Positions 8,123-17,863 are shown, numbered from the stretch's first letter. The stretch is DNA of 64,000 nucleotides from SNAP01 sp049671745 (GCA_049671745.1 JBATVL010000018.1:1-64000), one strand, 5' to 3'. The notes: generated from the letters alone by a model not told the origin. Numbers and translations are program-made.

Positions 8123-10006
8123 ATGATAAGTTATTTACAGGTAGAAGATTTAAGTAAAAGTTACGGAGAGAAGGTTCTTTTTGAGAACATCTCTTTTGGT
8201 ATAGGCAAAGGACAGAAAGTAGCACTTATCGCTCCTAATGGAACAGGGAAAACCTCTCTTCTAAATATAATTGCTAATAAAGACTCTGCAGAAACTGGCT
8301 CTGTAATATTCAGAAACGACCTTAGATTAGGTTATCTTGAGCAACAACCTAAAATAAATGAAAATAACAGTATTATAGACGAGATATTTACTGCTGATTC
8401 AAAAGAATTAAATGCTATTCGCCAGTATGAACATATGATGGAGAATGATATTCAAGAAGGCCTAGACGATGTTCTTGCCCAAATGGATTCTTTAAAAGCA
8501 TGGGATTATGAGGCTAAGATAAAGCAAATTTTATCTAACCTTAAAATTGAAAACCTTAAACAAAAGATAAGTACTCTTTCGGGTGGACAGAAAAAACGTG
8601 TGGGACTAGCTAAGGTAATTATATCTGAACCAGATATTCTTATTCTTGATGAGCCAACCAATCACCTCGACCTGCAGATGATAGAATGGTTAGAAGCATT
8701 TCTTTTCAAGACAAAATCTACTCTTTTAATGGTAACTCACGACCGTTACTTCTTAGATAGAGTATGTGACCATATTATAGAAATAGATGACAATCAAATT
8801 TTTAACTATAATGGAAACTATTCTTATTACTTAAGAAAAAGAGAAGAAAGAATAGCAAACAAAACTGCTGAGATTTCAAGAGCACAGAATCTTATGCGTA
8901 CCGAAACAGAGTGGATGAGTCGTATGCCTCAAGCTCGTGGTACAAAAGCTAAATATAGAGTTGACGCATATTCTGATTTAAAGAAAATTGCTGATCAAAG
9001 AATAAATAACGATACTGTTCAATTAGATATAAAAGGCTCTAGATTAGGAAATAAAATTCTAGAAATAGATAAATTATCTAAATCTTTTGGAGACTTAAAC
9101 GTATTAGATAAGTTCACTTATAAGTTTACAAGAGGAGAAAAAATAGGTATCATTGGTAAGAATGGAGTTGGTAAATCATCTTTCCTAAACCTTATCACTG
9201 GTAGCCTACAGGCTGATTCAGGAACAATAGAATTAGGAGAAACAGTTGTTTACGGATATTATCGTCAAGACGATTACGATATAGACGAAAGCAAAAAAAT
9301 GATAGATGTTATAAAGGATATTGCAGAAACAATTACTTTAGGTACTGGCAATGTGCTTTCAGCATCTAAATTTCTTGAATATTTCTTATTCCCAGACAAA
9401 CAACAATATTCGCTTGTAAAGAATTTAAGTGGTGGTGAAAAACGTCGTCTATATCTGATGACTGTTCTTATGAACAACCCCAATTTCCTTATTCTTGATG
9501 AGCCTACCAACGATTTGGATATTGTGACTCTTAACGTACTTGAAGAATATCTTAAGGCATTCAACGGTTGCGTTCTTATAGTAACCCATGATAGATTCTT
9601 CATGGATAAGTTGGTTGACCATTTATTCGTATTCGAGGGAGAAGGTAAGATACGTGATTTCCATGCTCCTTATACTATTTATAGAGAGGTTCAGAAAGAA
9701 GAGGAAAGAAGACTTAAGGAGGCTGAATCGGCTGCTAAAAAGGCTGCTGCACCTAAAGAACATTCTAAACCTAAAATAGAGAACGATAAACCTAAGAAAC
9801 TTTCTTATAAAGAAAAGACTGAGTTTGATAATCTTGAAAAAGATATGGATAAACTTAATGCTGAAAAGGAAGAGATAGAAGCAGCTTTAAATACTGGCTC
9901 TTTAATAGGTGACGAACTTGTTGAAAAAGCTAAGAGAATTGCTGAGATTATGGATCTACTTGACGACAAAGAAATGCGTTGGTTAGAACTCTCTGAAAGG
10001 GTTTAG
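8123..10006 (+). CDS. ABC-F family ATPase, Uup-like
   Basis: Soluble tandem ATPase of 627 residues without membrane segments. Domain 1 has Walker A APNGTGKTSL, signature LSGGQKKRVG and Walker B ILILDEPTNHLD. Domain 2 has GKNGVGKSSFL, LSGGEKRRLY and FLILDEPTNDLD. A linker between the domains and a charged C-terminal coiled coil (about residues 530-625) match Uup-type members. ABC-F proteins act on ribosomes or, for Uup, on DNA or ribosome quality; some give antibiotic resistance. The Uup-like C-terminus argues for a housekeeping role, but the exact function is inference. The gene is single and followed by a strong terminator. Confidence 0.9.
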   Translation: MISYLQVEDLSKSYGEKVLFENISFGIGKGQKVALIAPNGTGKTSLLNIIANKDSAETGSVIFRNDLRLGYLEQQPKINENNSIIDEIFTADSKELNAIRQYEHMMENDIQEGLDDVLAQMDSLKAWDYEAKIKQILSNLKIENLKQKISTLSGGQKKRVGLAKVIISEPDILILDEPTNHLDLQMIEWLEAFLFKTKSTLLMVTHDRYFLDRVCDHIIEIDDNQIFNYNGNYSYYLRKREERIANKTAEISRAQNLMRTETEWMSRMPQARGTKAKYRVDAYSDLKKIADQRINNDTVQLDIKGSRLGNKILEIDKLSKSFGDLNVLDKFTYKFTRGEKIGIIGKNGVGKSSFLNLITGSLQADSGTIELGETVVYGYYRQDDYDIDESKKMIDVIKDIAETITLGTGNVLSASKFLEYFLFPDKQQYSLVKNLSGGEKRRLYLMTVLMNNPNFLILDEPTNDLDIVTLNVLEEYLKAFNGCVLIVTHDRFFMDKLVDHLFVFEGEGKIRDFHAPYTIYREVQKEEERRLKEAESAAKKAAAPKEHSKPKIENDKPKKLSYKEKTEFDNLEKDMDKLNAEKEEIEAALNTGSLIGDELVEKAKRIAEIMDLLDDKEMRWLELSERV

Positions 10007-10015
10007 AACATATAT

Positions 10016-10053
10016 AAACTTGCACAATATACATTGAGTTATTGTGCAAGTTT
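10016..10053. terminator. Strong bidirectional terminator
   Basis: A perfect 13-bp stem (10016-10028 with 10041-10053, core TTGCACAAT) around a 12-nt loop, with A/T tracts on both sides. It sits between the convergent ABC-F and lipoprotein genes and can serve both. Confidence 0.85.
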
Positions 10054-10057
10054 ATTA

Positions 10058-10435
10058 TTATTTATTTCGCTTAAGAACGATATTATCAAATTTTAATTTA
10101 TTCTTACTTAGAATCTTAATTCTCCACTTCTTTAGATTCACATGTATAAAACTAGATGGGTCAAATTTTGTAGTATCCTCTGTACATTTAAGCATAATAT
10201 GATTCCCACCTACTATCTTCCATTTCCCATAATATTTAGGATTTACACCTCTACTCTCTTCATTAAAGACGAAAGTTCCATCTTTGCGAATCTCTAATTC
10301 ATAGGAAATTCTGTAACATCTCCCATGATTTTTCTTGTAAAAAGTGCCATACACAGACTCTTTCTCGAATTTACGAAGACTACACGATAATAATAATAAA
10401 ATTAGAATTAAATAAATCACATTTCTTCCCATCAC
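10058..10435 (-). CDS. Small lipoprotein of unknown function
   Basis: The 125-residue protein has a lipoprotein signal peptide (hydrophobic LILILLLLSCS; lipidated cysteine near residue 17). The rest looks like a small beta-rich domain with the strand pattern ELEIRKDGTFVFNEE ... YYGKWKIVGGNHIMLKC, which resembles single-domain lipoproteins with a lipocalin-like fold. It has no catalytic motif I can recognise. It probably faces the periplasm or is surface-anchored. Upstream lies the 11-bp repeat element, so its promoter must be within or near that region. Confidence 0.7.
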   Translation of the reverse strand: MMGRNVIYLILILLLLSCSLRKFEKESVYGTFYKKNHGRCYRISYELEIRKDGTFVFNEESRGVNPKYYGKWKIVGGNHIMLKCTEDTTKFDPSSFIHVNLKKWRIKILSKNKLKFDNIVLKRNK

Positions 10436-10617
10436 CTACAACAAACTATTTACCAAATACTAATATCAACCTCTTAATTTAGTCAAATAATTTCTCACAA
10501 TTACGTTATGACCAAAACAAAAGTAATTAAACAAATAAAATGTCAACAATAAATTCTAAAATTTTACTTTTTTTTTTATAGAATTCCACTATACTAACTA
10601 TATATAAAAACAGTAAT

Positions 10618-10892
10618 AAATAGGACCTAAATAAGACCTAAATACCTATGAACTTCCTATTAAGTTCTTCTCAAGTATAGATTAAGTATGTACTAATAAT
10701 AAGCTGTATTAGGTAATACTATGATCTTTATAGGTTCTTTCTTGCTTTATAAAACCTAGGAAGAACCTAGAAAGAAGCAAGGAAGAACCTAGGAAGAACC
10801 AACACAGAAGATAGTTGATAGGTAATTAATAGGTAATTAATAGGTAGTTGATAGGTAGTTGATAGATACTTGATAGGTATTTGATATGAGTT
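10618..10892. repeat. Array of 25 degenerate 11-bp units in perfect register (element A)
   Basis: Reading in steps of 11 bp from 10618 the phase never breaks for 25 units. Examples are AAATAGGACCT (10618), AAATAAGACCT (10629), AAATACCTATG (10640), AACTTCCTATT (10651), AAGAACCTAGG (10783), TAATAGGTAAT (10827), TAATAGGTAGT (10838), TGATAGGTAGT (10849) and TGATAGATACT (10860). Neighbouring units are most alike and the sequence drifts along the array. The left half is roughly the reverse complement of the right half about a TTTATAAA centre near 10750 (AGGTTCT at 10732 against AGAACCT at 10762). The surrounding stretch 10436-11018 has no gene; the element lies upstream of the small lipoprotein gene and beyond the terminator of the porin gene. 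Confidence 0.85.
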
Positions 10893-10957
10893 TGATAGCT
10901 TTTACTCTCCTATTATACATAAAGCAATCATTACTAATTTTTAAAGATAAAAAGGGC

Positions 10958-10991
10958 AAAAAAAATAGCTGTCCGGAAATCCAAACAGCCA
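10958..10991 (-). terminator. Terminator of the cstA-porin unit
   Basis: On the minus strand TGGCTGT (10991-10985) pairs with ACAGCTA (10972-10966) around a 12-nt loop, followed by eight T. It lies about 28 bp past the porin stop. Confidence 0.75.
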
Positions 10992-11018
10992 TTTTTGTAC
11001 AAAAACATACTAGTGAAA

Positions 11019-12260
11019 CTAAAAACTATATTTTAAATGTAATAGTAAACGAGTACCATCAACAGTATAAGTATCTTTAACTCTTCCGTCTTTTTGAATA
11101 GCACCATAAGCAGCAGCAGTATAAATTGCTTCAACACCTAATGATACTTTTCCTGATATAAACTCAGCACGTGGAGAGATTTGGTATAAATGATCAATAT
11201 TTCCACCTCTACTAAAAAGCATTACTCCTTTTTTTCCATCTATATAAAGATTATTATCTGCACCATGATTTTGAGAATAGTTAACATTCAAACCATAACG
11301 TATAGAACCTGTAGTAGTGTATATATCAGATGTAAAACTTGAAGTAGTGATATTTGTATATTCATAATCACCATTATCTTTTATATTCTTAACTCCATAA
11401 CCACCAAGCATAGAGAATGCATGCATATTCTGTCCGTATACAAGCTGAGTATTCCACTTAAACTTACTTGTAGTTAAACCTAACCAAGCATTAGCATAAG
11501 AAGAGCCTAATGTTTCAGAAGTTTTAGCGTTCTTAGAATTCTCTACAAATGGCATAATTGTTTTATGACCAAGAGTTGCGCCTACTTCAATAGAAGAATT
11601 AAGATGAGACTTGATTTGAGCAGAAAATTCAGGTACTCCTGACTGTTGCACATACTGAGAGCTTGCACCAGAAGGTCCTTTAGAAGCAAAATCCATTTCT
11701 GAAAGAACAGCAAAATTTATGCTTGTTGCTTTTCCTATATTACGTGTATATCTCAACTGAGGAGCACGAGAAAGCACACCAAAAGGAATAGCTCCACCAA
11801 CGTGTAATACACGAGGAAAGGCTGAAGGCACAAAAAGAGGATGCCAATATTTTCCGGCTACAACATTAGATTTCCCCCAATCAAGTTTAATAAATGCATG
11901 ACGTAAACGTACTAAACCAGAGCTGGCATTACTTGTTCCTGAAACGTCTCCCTCTATAAAAGCAGAACCTTTTGCACCAAAGGCTGTAAATCCTGATATA
12001 GCAACATTCAAACGAGTCTCAAGAGCCGACATCATAAAAGAAGAACGCTCGTTAAGATTGTTTCCATTAGCGTCTAAACTCTTATTAGCTGGAAATAATA
12101 AAATCATTCCCTGTCTAGATGTAACCATTTGATATGAGTCATAAGCAGCTTCAGTAGCCACAAATCCTCCAATTTTAATTTTTACTTTATTCTCCTGCGC
12201 ATTTGCTAAAAGCCCCACAAACACAAAAGTTAAAAGGCAAAAGATTTTTAAGTTTTTCAT
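11019..12260 (-). CDS. Outer-membrane porin-like beta barrel
   Basis: Secreted protein of about 413 residues with signal peptide MKNLKIFCLLTFVFVGLLAN, cleaved after AQ-type residues. The ATG at 12260 is preferred; one three codons earlier is also possible. The mature part alternates polar and hydrophobic residues with many Gly/Asn turns and ends in an aromatic residue (LLLHLKYSF), typical of outer-membrane barrels. It starts 36 bp after cstA on the same strand, so it probably carries the CstA substrate across the outer membrane. The substrate cannot be told from the sequence. Confidence 0.75.
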   Translation of the reverse strand: MKNLKIFCLLTFVFVGLLANAQENKVKIKIGGFVATEAAYDSYQMVTSRQGMILLFPANKSLDANGNNLNERSSFMMSALETRLNVAISGFTAFGAKGSAFIEGDVSGTSNASSGLVRLRHAFIKLDWGKSNVVAGKYWHPLFVPSAFPRVLHVGGAIPFGVLSRAPQLRYTRNIGKATSINFAVLSEMDFASKGPSGASSQYVQQSGVPEFSAQIKSHLNSSIEVGATLGHKTIMPFVENSKNAKTSETLGSSYANAWLGLTTSKFKWNTQLVYGQNMHAFSMLGGYGVKNIKDNGDYEYTNITTSSFTSDIYTTTGSIRYGLNVNYSQNHGADNNLYIDGKKGVMLFSRGGNIDHLYQISPRAEFISGKVSLGVEAIYTAAAYGAIQKDGRVKDTYTVDGTRLLLHLKYSF

Positions 12261-12295
12261 AATTGTCATTTTAATGTAGTGTTGTTCCTATATTA

Positions 12296-13729
12296 TTACT
12301 CACTAACTTCTTTATTATACTTCTTTTTAGAAACGAGTACAAAGATAGTCAAAGTAATAAGAGCAGAAACTAATCCTACTGTATAAGCAATATTTGATGA
12401 GAAATGAAATCCTTCTGGAGCAATTAGAATATATGTAACAACAACGGCAGTCATAAATGTAGCTGGAATAGTTGCAAACCAGTGAGAACGACCTTTTGTT
12501 ACCATATACATAGCTGCTGTCCACAATACAATTGTTGCAAGTGTTTGATTAGCCCATCCGAAGTATCTCCAAATGATAGCAAAATCTACTTGAGTCAATA
12601 ATAGACCTACTGCAAATAATGGAAGAGTAATTATTAAACGTTGACGTAATTTTACTTGAGGAAATTTAATTGAATCGGCAATAGTTAAACGAGCTGAACG
12701 AAAGGCTGTATCTCCTGAAGTAATAGGAGCAGCAACAACACCAAGTATAGCTAAAGCACCACCTATTTTGCCCAATAAAGAACCACAAATCTCGTTTACA
12801 ACCCAAGCTGCATTATGACCAGGAATAGACATTGTTTCTCCTAATTCTTCAACACCACCAAAGAAAGACATAGCGGCTGCAGCCCAAATAAGAGCAACAA
12901 TTCCCTCAGCAATCATAGTACCGTAGAAAATTTTTCTTCCTTGTTTCTCATTGGTCATACAACGAGCCATTAAAGGTGATTGTGTGGCATGGAATCCGGA
13001 TATAGCACCACAGGCTATGGTAATAAATAACATTGGGAATATAGGATATTTCTCTGGATTAGCGTGCATATTAATTAAGTTTGCAGGTACTAATTCAGGA
13101 ATAGTAAAATCTCCAAAGACTAAAGCTCCTGCAATGCCTAAAGCCATTACTAAAAGAGAAACTCCGAATATAGGATAAATCTTACCTATAAGTTTATCTA
13201 TAGGAATCATTGTTGCCAATAAGTAATATACAAATATACCAACAATAAGAATTGTAATATTCAAGCCTGTTAAACCTGTTAAGATTGCTGCTGGGCCTTT
13301 TATAAACACAACACCAACAAGAATTAGAAGTACTACCGAGAACAGACGCATAAATTGTTTAAAGCCTGTGCCTAAGTATTTACCTACAACCTCTGGTATA
13401 CTTGCTCCACCATGACGAACAGAAAGCATTCCTGAGAAGAAATCATGAACACCACCAGCGAATATACATCCGAAAACTATCCATAGAAAGGCAATAGGTC
13501 CCCACATTGCTCCAGCGATAGCACCAAATATAGGTCCTAAACCTGCAATATTTAAGAATTGAATTAAAAATATTTTTCCCCACCCCATTGGAACAAAATC
13601 TACTCCATCAGCTTTTGAAATAGCTGGAGTATCTTTATCTGGATTAACACCAAATTTCTTTTCAACAAATTTACCATAAAGGATATAGCCTAAAACGAGT
13701 GCGATAATACTTAAAATAAAACTTACCAT
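12296..13729 (-). CDS. cstA: CstA-family transporter (peptide/pyruvate type)
   Basis: Integral membrane protein of 477 residues with about 14 hydrophobic segments. It has the CstA-family hallmarks FLNIAGLGPIFGAIAGAMWG, HDFFSGMLSVRHGG and GFHATQSPLMARC, and a segment TSGDTAFRSARLTIAD near residue 340. It is shorter than the approximately 700-residue Escherichia coli CstA and BtsT but normal for compact members. The family imports pyruvate or peptides during carbon starvation. It lies downstream of a kinase/regulator pair and upstream of a porin, an arrangement recalling the BtsSR-BtsT pyruvate system although the kinase here is of a different family. Confidence 0.88.
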   Translation of the reverse strand: MVSFILSIIALVLGYILYGKFVEKKFGVNPDKDTPAISKADGVDFVPMGWGKIFLIQFLNIAGLGPIFGAIAGAMWGPIAFLWIVFGCIFAGGVHDFFSGMLSVRHGGASIPEVVGKYLGTGFKQFMRLFSVVLLILVGVVFIKGPAAILTGLTGLNITILIVGIFVYYLLATMIPIDKLIGKIYPIFGVSLLVMALGIAGALVFGDFTIPELVPANLINMHANPEKYPIFPMLFITIACGAISGFHATQSPLMARCMTNEKQGRKIFYGTMIAEGIVALIWAAAAMSFFGGVEELGETMSIPGHNAAWVVNEICGSLLGKIGGALAILGVVAAPITSGDTAFRSARLTIADSIKFPQVKLRQRLIITLPLFAVGLLLTQVDFAIIWRYFGWANQTLATIVLWTAAMYMVTKGRSHWFATIPATFMTAVVVTYILIAPEGFHFSSNIAYTVGLVSALITLTIFVLVSKKKYNKEVSE

Positions 13730-13856
13730 ATTTTCTCTTATTAAGTTTACGAATGACTGATGGAGCGGGAGCTCACTTTTCAGTACTGTAAAGCAACAAA
13801 AGAAAATATAAAACTAAAAGATGGTAAACCCCTATTTAACAAGATTAAACAACTCA

Positions 13857-13873
13857 TTTTACTATGAGTAAAA
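13857..13873. promoter_or_regulatory. Perfect 7-bp dyad upstream of cstA
   Basis: TTTTACT-ATG-AGTAAAA is a perfect inverted repeat, 13 bp past the response-regulator stop and about 130 bp before cstA. It lacks a T run after the stem, so an operator for the adjacent regulator is as likely as a terminator. Confidence 0.3.
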
Positions 13874-13885
13874 ACACCCATAGGG

Positions 13886-14527
13886 TTAAACTTCTATTAT
13901 CTTATTTTTAATTGCGTACATAACCAAAGAAATAGCATTATGGCAAGACGTTTTGCAAAGTAAATTGGCTCTATGTCTATCAACAGTTCTTTGACTAATA
14001 AAGAGTTTTTCAGCAATATCCACATTTGAACATCCCTCGCATATAAGTTCTAAAACCTGCATTTCTCTTTGTGTGAATTTCACTAAATCGTTCTGTAAAG
14101 CCTTTGATTTTTTCTTATGTAGTATAGAAACAAGAAGTTCTTGTGAGAAATAATTCCCTCCATTTATTACTGTATTTAATGCTAATCTTAATTCATCAAC
14201 ATCCGAGTTTTTTAACAGAAAACCCTTTACTCCTGCATCTTGCATCTTGTCAAAGTAAACTTCTTCACCATGCATAGAGAGAGCTATAATTTTTATTTTA
14301 GGATCCACCTTAATAGCCTGACAAGTAGCCTCTAGACCATCCATAATTGGCATATTAATATCCATTAGAATAATATCTACCGTATGTATTTTTAATATAT
14401 CAAGAAGTTCTAAACCATTAGCAGCCTCCCCTACAAGCTCTATTTCTGCAATATCTTTAAGAATAAAACTCAAACCACTTCTAAACATTTTATGGTCGTC
14501 GACTATTACAAGTCTATATTTTTTCAT
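13886..14527 (-). CDS. NarL/FixJ-family response regulator
   Basis: The 213 residues comprise a receiver domain (about 1-120; acidic pair Asp10-Asp11, phospho-acceptor Asp56 in ILMDINMPIMDG, conserved Lys in GFLLKNSD) and a LuxR-type helix-turn-helix (about 150-213; TQREMQVLELICEGCSNVDI, RTVDRHRANL). It lies 23 bp downstream of the kinase gene and is its obvious partner. cstA and the porin gene, next on the same strand, are the likely targets. Confidence 0.93.
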   Translation of the reverse strand: MKKYRLVIVDDHKMFRSGLSFILKDIAEIELVGEAANGLELLDILKIHTVDIILMDINMPIMDGLEATCQAIKVDPKIKIIALSMHGEEVYFDKMQDAGVKGFLLKNSDVDELRLALNTVINGGNYFSQELLVSILHKKKSKALQNDLVKFTQREMQVLELICEGCSNVDIAEKLFISQRTVDRHRANLLCKTSCHNAISLVMYAIKNKIIEV

Positions 14528-14550
14528 AATAATTTTCTTTTTTCAAGAAT

Positions 14551-16455
14551 CTAGCACAATGGAATATTTATAACAGCCATCATACCACCCTGTTTTAAAC
14601 TACTCTTAATTTTATGCTTTCCATTTAAAGAACGCACCCTACTTAGAATATTATACAAGCCCATTCCTGTAGATGTTTCAGTCATGTGTTCTTTTGAATC
14701 AAAACCAAGACCATCATCTAAATATATCAAGTTAAGCATATCATCTTCTCTTGAAAGATTTATTTCTATATTAGTTGCACCAGCGTGCTTTATTGTATTG
14801 TGAATAAGTTCTGTTAGCACTCTATAACAAACAACCTCTACTTGTTCATTAAGACGTACTTCCATATTCTCTGTATTAAATATTATATCTATACTTTCAG
14901 TCAAACTTAATTTATTTGCAAAAGAATCAATAGCCTTTACAAGACCAAAATCGTTAAGAATATGAGGACTAAGGTTATTAGATATTTCTTTTATACTAAC
15001 AATAGTTTCGTTAACAGCTTCTCTAGAGACCTTTAGTATCTCTTTTTTTCTTTCATCTGTTTTAGCATCCAAAAGAGCTGAAAGATATAAATTGATACTT
15101 GCTAATAGTGGACCTATTGAATCGTGTAAATCTTTAGCAAAACGTTTTCTTTCGCCTTCTTCAGCTTTTATAACAGCATTAAGAATCTTACGTTCTGTTC
15201 TTTTACTTTGTTCTTCCAGAAGTTTTCTTTGGGCAATCTCGCTCTTTTGTTGTCTAATATGTTCCTTTTTCAACAACAACTGATCATTGGCCAATTGTAA
15301 CTCTTTTGTCCTTTCTTCTACTCTTCTATCCAATTCTTTATTTATAGATAAGAGATTAGCCTCATTAGTTTTGCGTTTATGTATAGCATATATAATAATA
15401 ATCACCATTATTACAATAAATAAAAGTGTGATACTTATATATGTCTTATATTTCTGCATAAAACTTAGAGGGACGTTTATTATCTCACAGCCTTTTGGCA
15501 AGTCCTTAGATTTTATTCCAAAGCGTTTCATCTGATTATAATCGAATATTAAACTATTGTAACCAGAATTCACCAAAGGAATCTTGTTTATATCTTCACC
15601 ACCTACAACTCTCATGCCTATTTCTGCTGCTAGTTCTCCCTGAGTAAAACCACAAGTAAGCATACCACCCACTATACCCTCATTTAAATAAAATTTCCAC
15701 GAGCTGTATATTGGCAAGTTTGTTGCTTTACGTATTAAATCTATGTTCTCTTGATAAGAAATATAATTACCATCCTTATCTTGACTAAAATTAATTAAAA
15801 GAATAATATTCGATTTATCTAAAGCTCTAACCTTATACACCAACTCTTCTATAGATAGATTTTCTAAGAAAAGAAGATTTACATTAGTTTTTAATTGTGG
15901 CCAGAAAGCCTTAATATGATCTCTATTAATTATCGCAGAAGTTGTCTTATTATCGTTTATAACAACTAAATTCTTTACATAAGGATGTAGACGAAGAGCC
16001 TCCTCTATAGTACGCTTGAAATCTATATATTCAGTTACACCAGTAACATTTTTCATACCCTCTATAAGAGATGAATTAAATTGGTCTATAGAAGAAAATA
16101 CTATAGGAATATTTTTGAAGAACTTGTCTTGATATTTTCTTACAAATTCAAGGGCGTTATTGTCTGAGGCAATTATTACCTCAAAAGGAATATCGTGATG
16201 TTTAAATTCATATAACTTTGCAAATTCCTCAAGATAAGCAGCTCCAGAGTTTCGTTTTGAATCCATATACTCATACTGAACCTCTAAATTTCCATACTTA
16301 TTGAAAACCGATTGCATACCTTTAGTGATATTATCTGTCCAATTGAGTCCTTGATGGTAAGAATGAAGTACAAGAATTTTCTTCTTCTCAGCCTTAGAGT
16401 GACTTGAAAAGCAAATAATACACAAAAACAGAATTAAGAAATGTTTCATCTTCAT
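14551..16455 (-). CDS. Sensor histidine kinase with periplasmic ABC-type binding domain
   Basis: Order of parts: a signal segment (MKMKHFLILFLCIICF), an extracytoplasmic domain of the ABC substrate-binding type (about residues 20-320, beginning KKILVLHSYHQGLNWTDNI), one membrane span near 340-360, a coiled coil, a HisKA_3 dimerisation domain with phospho-acceptor His in FAKDLHDSIGPLL, and a HATPase domain (ELIHNTIKHAG, LDDGLGFD). About 634 residues with the ATG at 16455; earlier starts would precede the signal peptide. It should sense a small ligand in the periplasm and phosphorylate the adjacent NarL-type regulator. The ligand is unknown; proximity to cstA suggests a carbon source. Confidence 0.9.
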   Translation of the reverse strand: MKMKHFLILFLCIICFSSHSKAEKKKILVLHSYHQGLNWTDNITKGMQSVFNKYGNLEVQYEYMDSKRNSGAAYLEEFAKLYEFKHHDIPFEVIIASDNNALEFVRKYQDKFFKNIPIVFSSIDQFNSSLIEGMKNVTGVTEYIDFKRTIEEALRLHPYVKNLVVINDNKTTSAIINRDHIKAFWPQLKTNVNLLFLENLSIEELVYKVRALDKSNIILLINFSQDKDGNYISYQENIDLIRKATNLPIYSSWKFYLNEGIVGGMLTCGFTQGELAAEIGMRVVGGEDINKIPLVNSGYNSLIFDYNQMKRFGIKSKDLPKGCEIINVPLSFMQKYKTYISITLLFIVIMVIIIIYAIHKRKTNEANLLSINKELDRRVEERTKELQLANDQLLLKKEHIRQQKSEIAQRKLLEEQSKRTERKILNAVIKAEEGERKRFAKDLHDSIGPLLASINLYLSALLDAKTDERKKEILKVSREAVNETIVSIKEISNNLSPHILNDFGLVKAIDSFANKLSLTESIDIIFNTENMEVRLNEQVEVVCYRVLTELIHNTIKHAGATNIEINLSREDDMLNLIYLDDGLGFDSKEHMTETSTGMGLYNILSRVRSLNGKHKIKSSLKQGGMMAVINIPLC

Positions 16456-16549
16456 AAAAAAAATATTTATAGTGCTAAAATACAAGTAATTAGCCATATC
16501 TCCAAAATAGAAATATAGCTATATTATTTACACTTACTTTTTAATTAGA

Positions 16550-17863
16550 TTACTTAGTGAAAATTTGAAGTACTCTTTTGGTATTTTTAGAAAGTTTAAA
16601 TCTCTCATCTGTTCTGTGCGACACTATCCATATTATATCACCATCTGATTCTAATAACCAACAGTCTTCTTTGTCTTTTATACTAAATTTATTATCAGAA
16701 AAATAATCACTTACTTTCTTCTTTTTACCCTTCATTCCAAAGGGATGGAAGATATCACCTTCTTTCCATTTCCTAAGTCTTAATGGCATTTTTAATAAAT
16801 CGGCATCAAAACAAGCAATATTTCTATCTCTTATAATTTCGTAGTTAGAGATTTCAAAATACTCTAAATTAAGTTCTATAGGTTCTTTTATGCTTTCTAC
16901 TAGTTCGCATGTAGAGCTTTGTTCGTGAGTTAATGGATAAATAATTAACTGATCTCTATCTTTTACAAGTTTATGGCTGCTTGATACAAAATACTTACCA
17001 GATAAACCATCAAGAGTTTTCATCACATCATTTATAATCTTACCTGTAAAATGATAATCTTTAAGTATTTCGTAAAGTACTGTTGATGGTGCAAGACAAT
17101 CTTTAAGGGCCTCAATATCTATAGAAACCTCATTTTGAGTATAAGAACATATCTGTAGTCGTATGTCTTGAATTTTTGCAAGATAAAGAATCTCTGCCTC
17201 TGCCACTCGTTGAGAATTCTCAAGCATTGTTCTTAAGAATGATGGATTAATTTCTTGAAAACGAGGAATTATATTGTGTCTGATTTTATTTCTTGTATAA
17301 TCAGTTGTATCGTTGGTGGAGTCGTTACAATACTTAACAGATTTTGAGTCTAGGTAAACAAGAATATCTTCTCTTCCCCAAGTAAGGAATGGACGAATAA
17401 CTCTACCTGCCTTCTCTGCAATACCTGACAAGCCACGTAGACCTGTACCTCTCAACATGTTTATAAATATTGTTTCTGCCACGTCACCCATATGATGAGC
17501 AACAACAATATAATCGCAAGAATTCTCTTTTCTTAATGAATGAAACCAAGAATAACGAAGATCACGTGCGGCCATCTCTATAGAAAGAGAATGTTTATCG
17601 GCATATTCTTGTGTTGCAAAGGATTTCACAAAGACAGGAACCCCATAAGATGTACACATATCTCTAACATGTGCTTCATCTCTATCCGATTCCTTATCTC
17701 TAAGGTTAAAATTACAGTGAGCTACTATGAAATCTAGGTTTAAAGAGGCAAATACATCCAGCATAGCTATAGAATCAGCTCCACCACTTACAGTTAATAG
17801 ATATTTGTGATCACCTTCTCCAACAAGTTGCTTAATCTTTTTATTTACCTCATTTATCTTCAT
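16550..17863 (-). CDS. tilS: tRNA(Ile)-lysidine synthase
   Basis: Modifies C34 of the CAU anticodon of tRNA-Ile to lysidine so that AUA is read. The N-terminal PP-loop domain has the ATP-binding motif SGGADS in LLTVSGGADSIAML, followed by VAHCNFNLRDKESDRDE and HHMGDVAETIFINMLRGTGLRGLSG (cut here in the family order), and the C-terminal TilS domain ends the protein (LRKWKEGDIFHPFGMKGKKK). The ATG at 17863 gives 437 residues starting MKINEVNK. It follows pabB by 25 bp in a pepT-pabB-tilS series. Confidence 0.94.
   Translation of the reverse strand: MKINEVNKKIKQLVGEGDHKYLLTVSGGADSIAMLDVFASLNLDFIVAHCNFNLRDKESDRDEAHVRDMCTSYGVPVFVKSFATQEYADKHSLSIEMAARDLRYSWFHSLRKENSCDYIVVAHHMGDVAETIFINMLRGTGLRGLSGIAEKAGRVIRPFLTWGREDILVYLDSKSVKYCNDSTNDTTDYTRNKIRHNIIPRFQEINPSFLRTMLENSQRVAEAEILYLAKIQDIRLQICSYTQNEVSIDIEALKDCLAPSTVLYEILKDYHFTGKIINDVMKTLDGLSGKYFVSSSHKLVKDRDQLIIYPLTHEQSSTCELVESIKEPIELNLEYFEISNYEIIRDRNIACFDADLLKMPLRLRKWKEGDIFHPFGMKGKKKKVSDYFSDNKFSIKDKEDCWLLESDGDIIWIVSHRTDERFKLSKNTKRVLQIFTK

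Noticed and set aside
10886..11080. A 64-codon plus-strand frame beginning in element A
   Set aside because: It runs through the 11-bp repeat, the porin terminator and the antisense end of the porin gene, and its composition is not protein-like.
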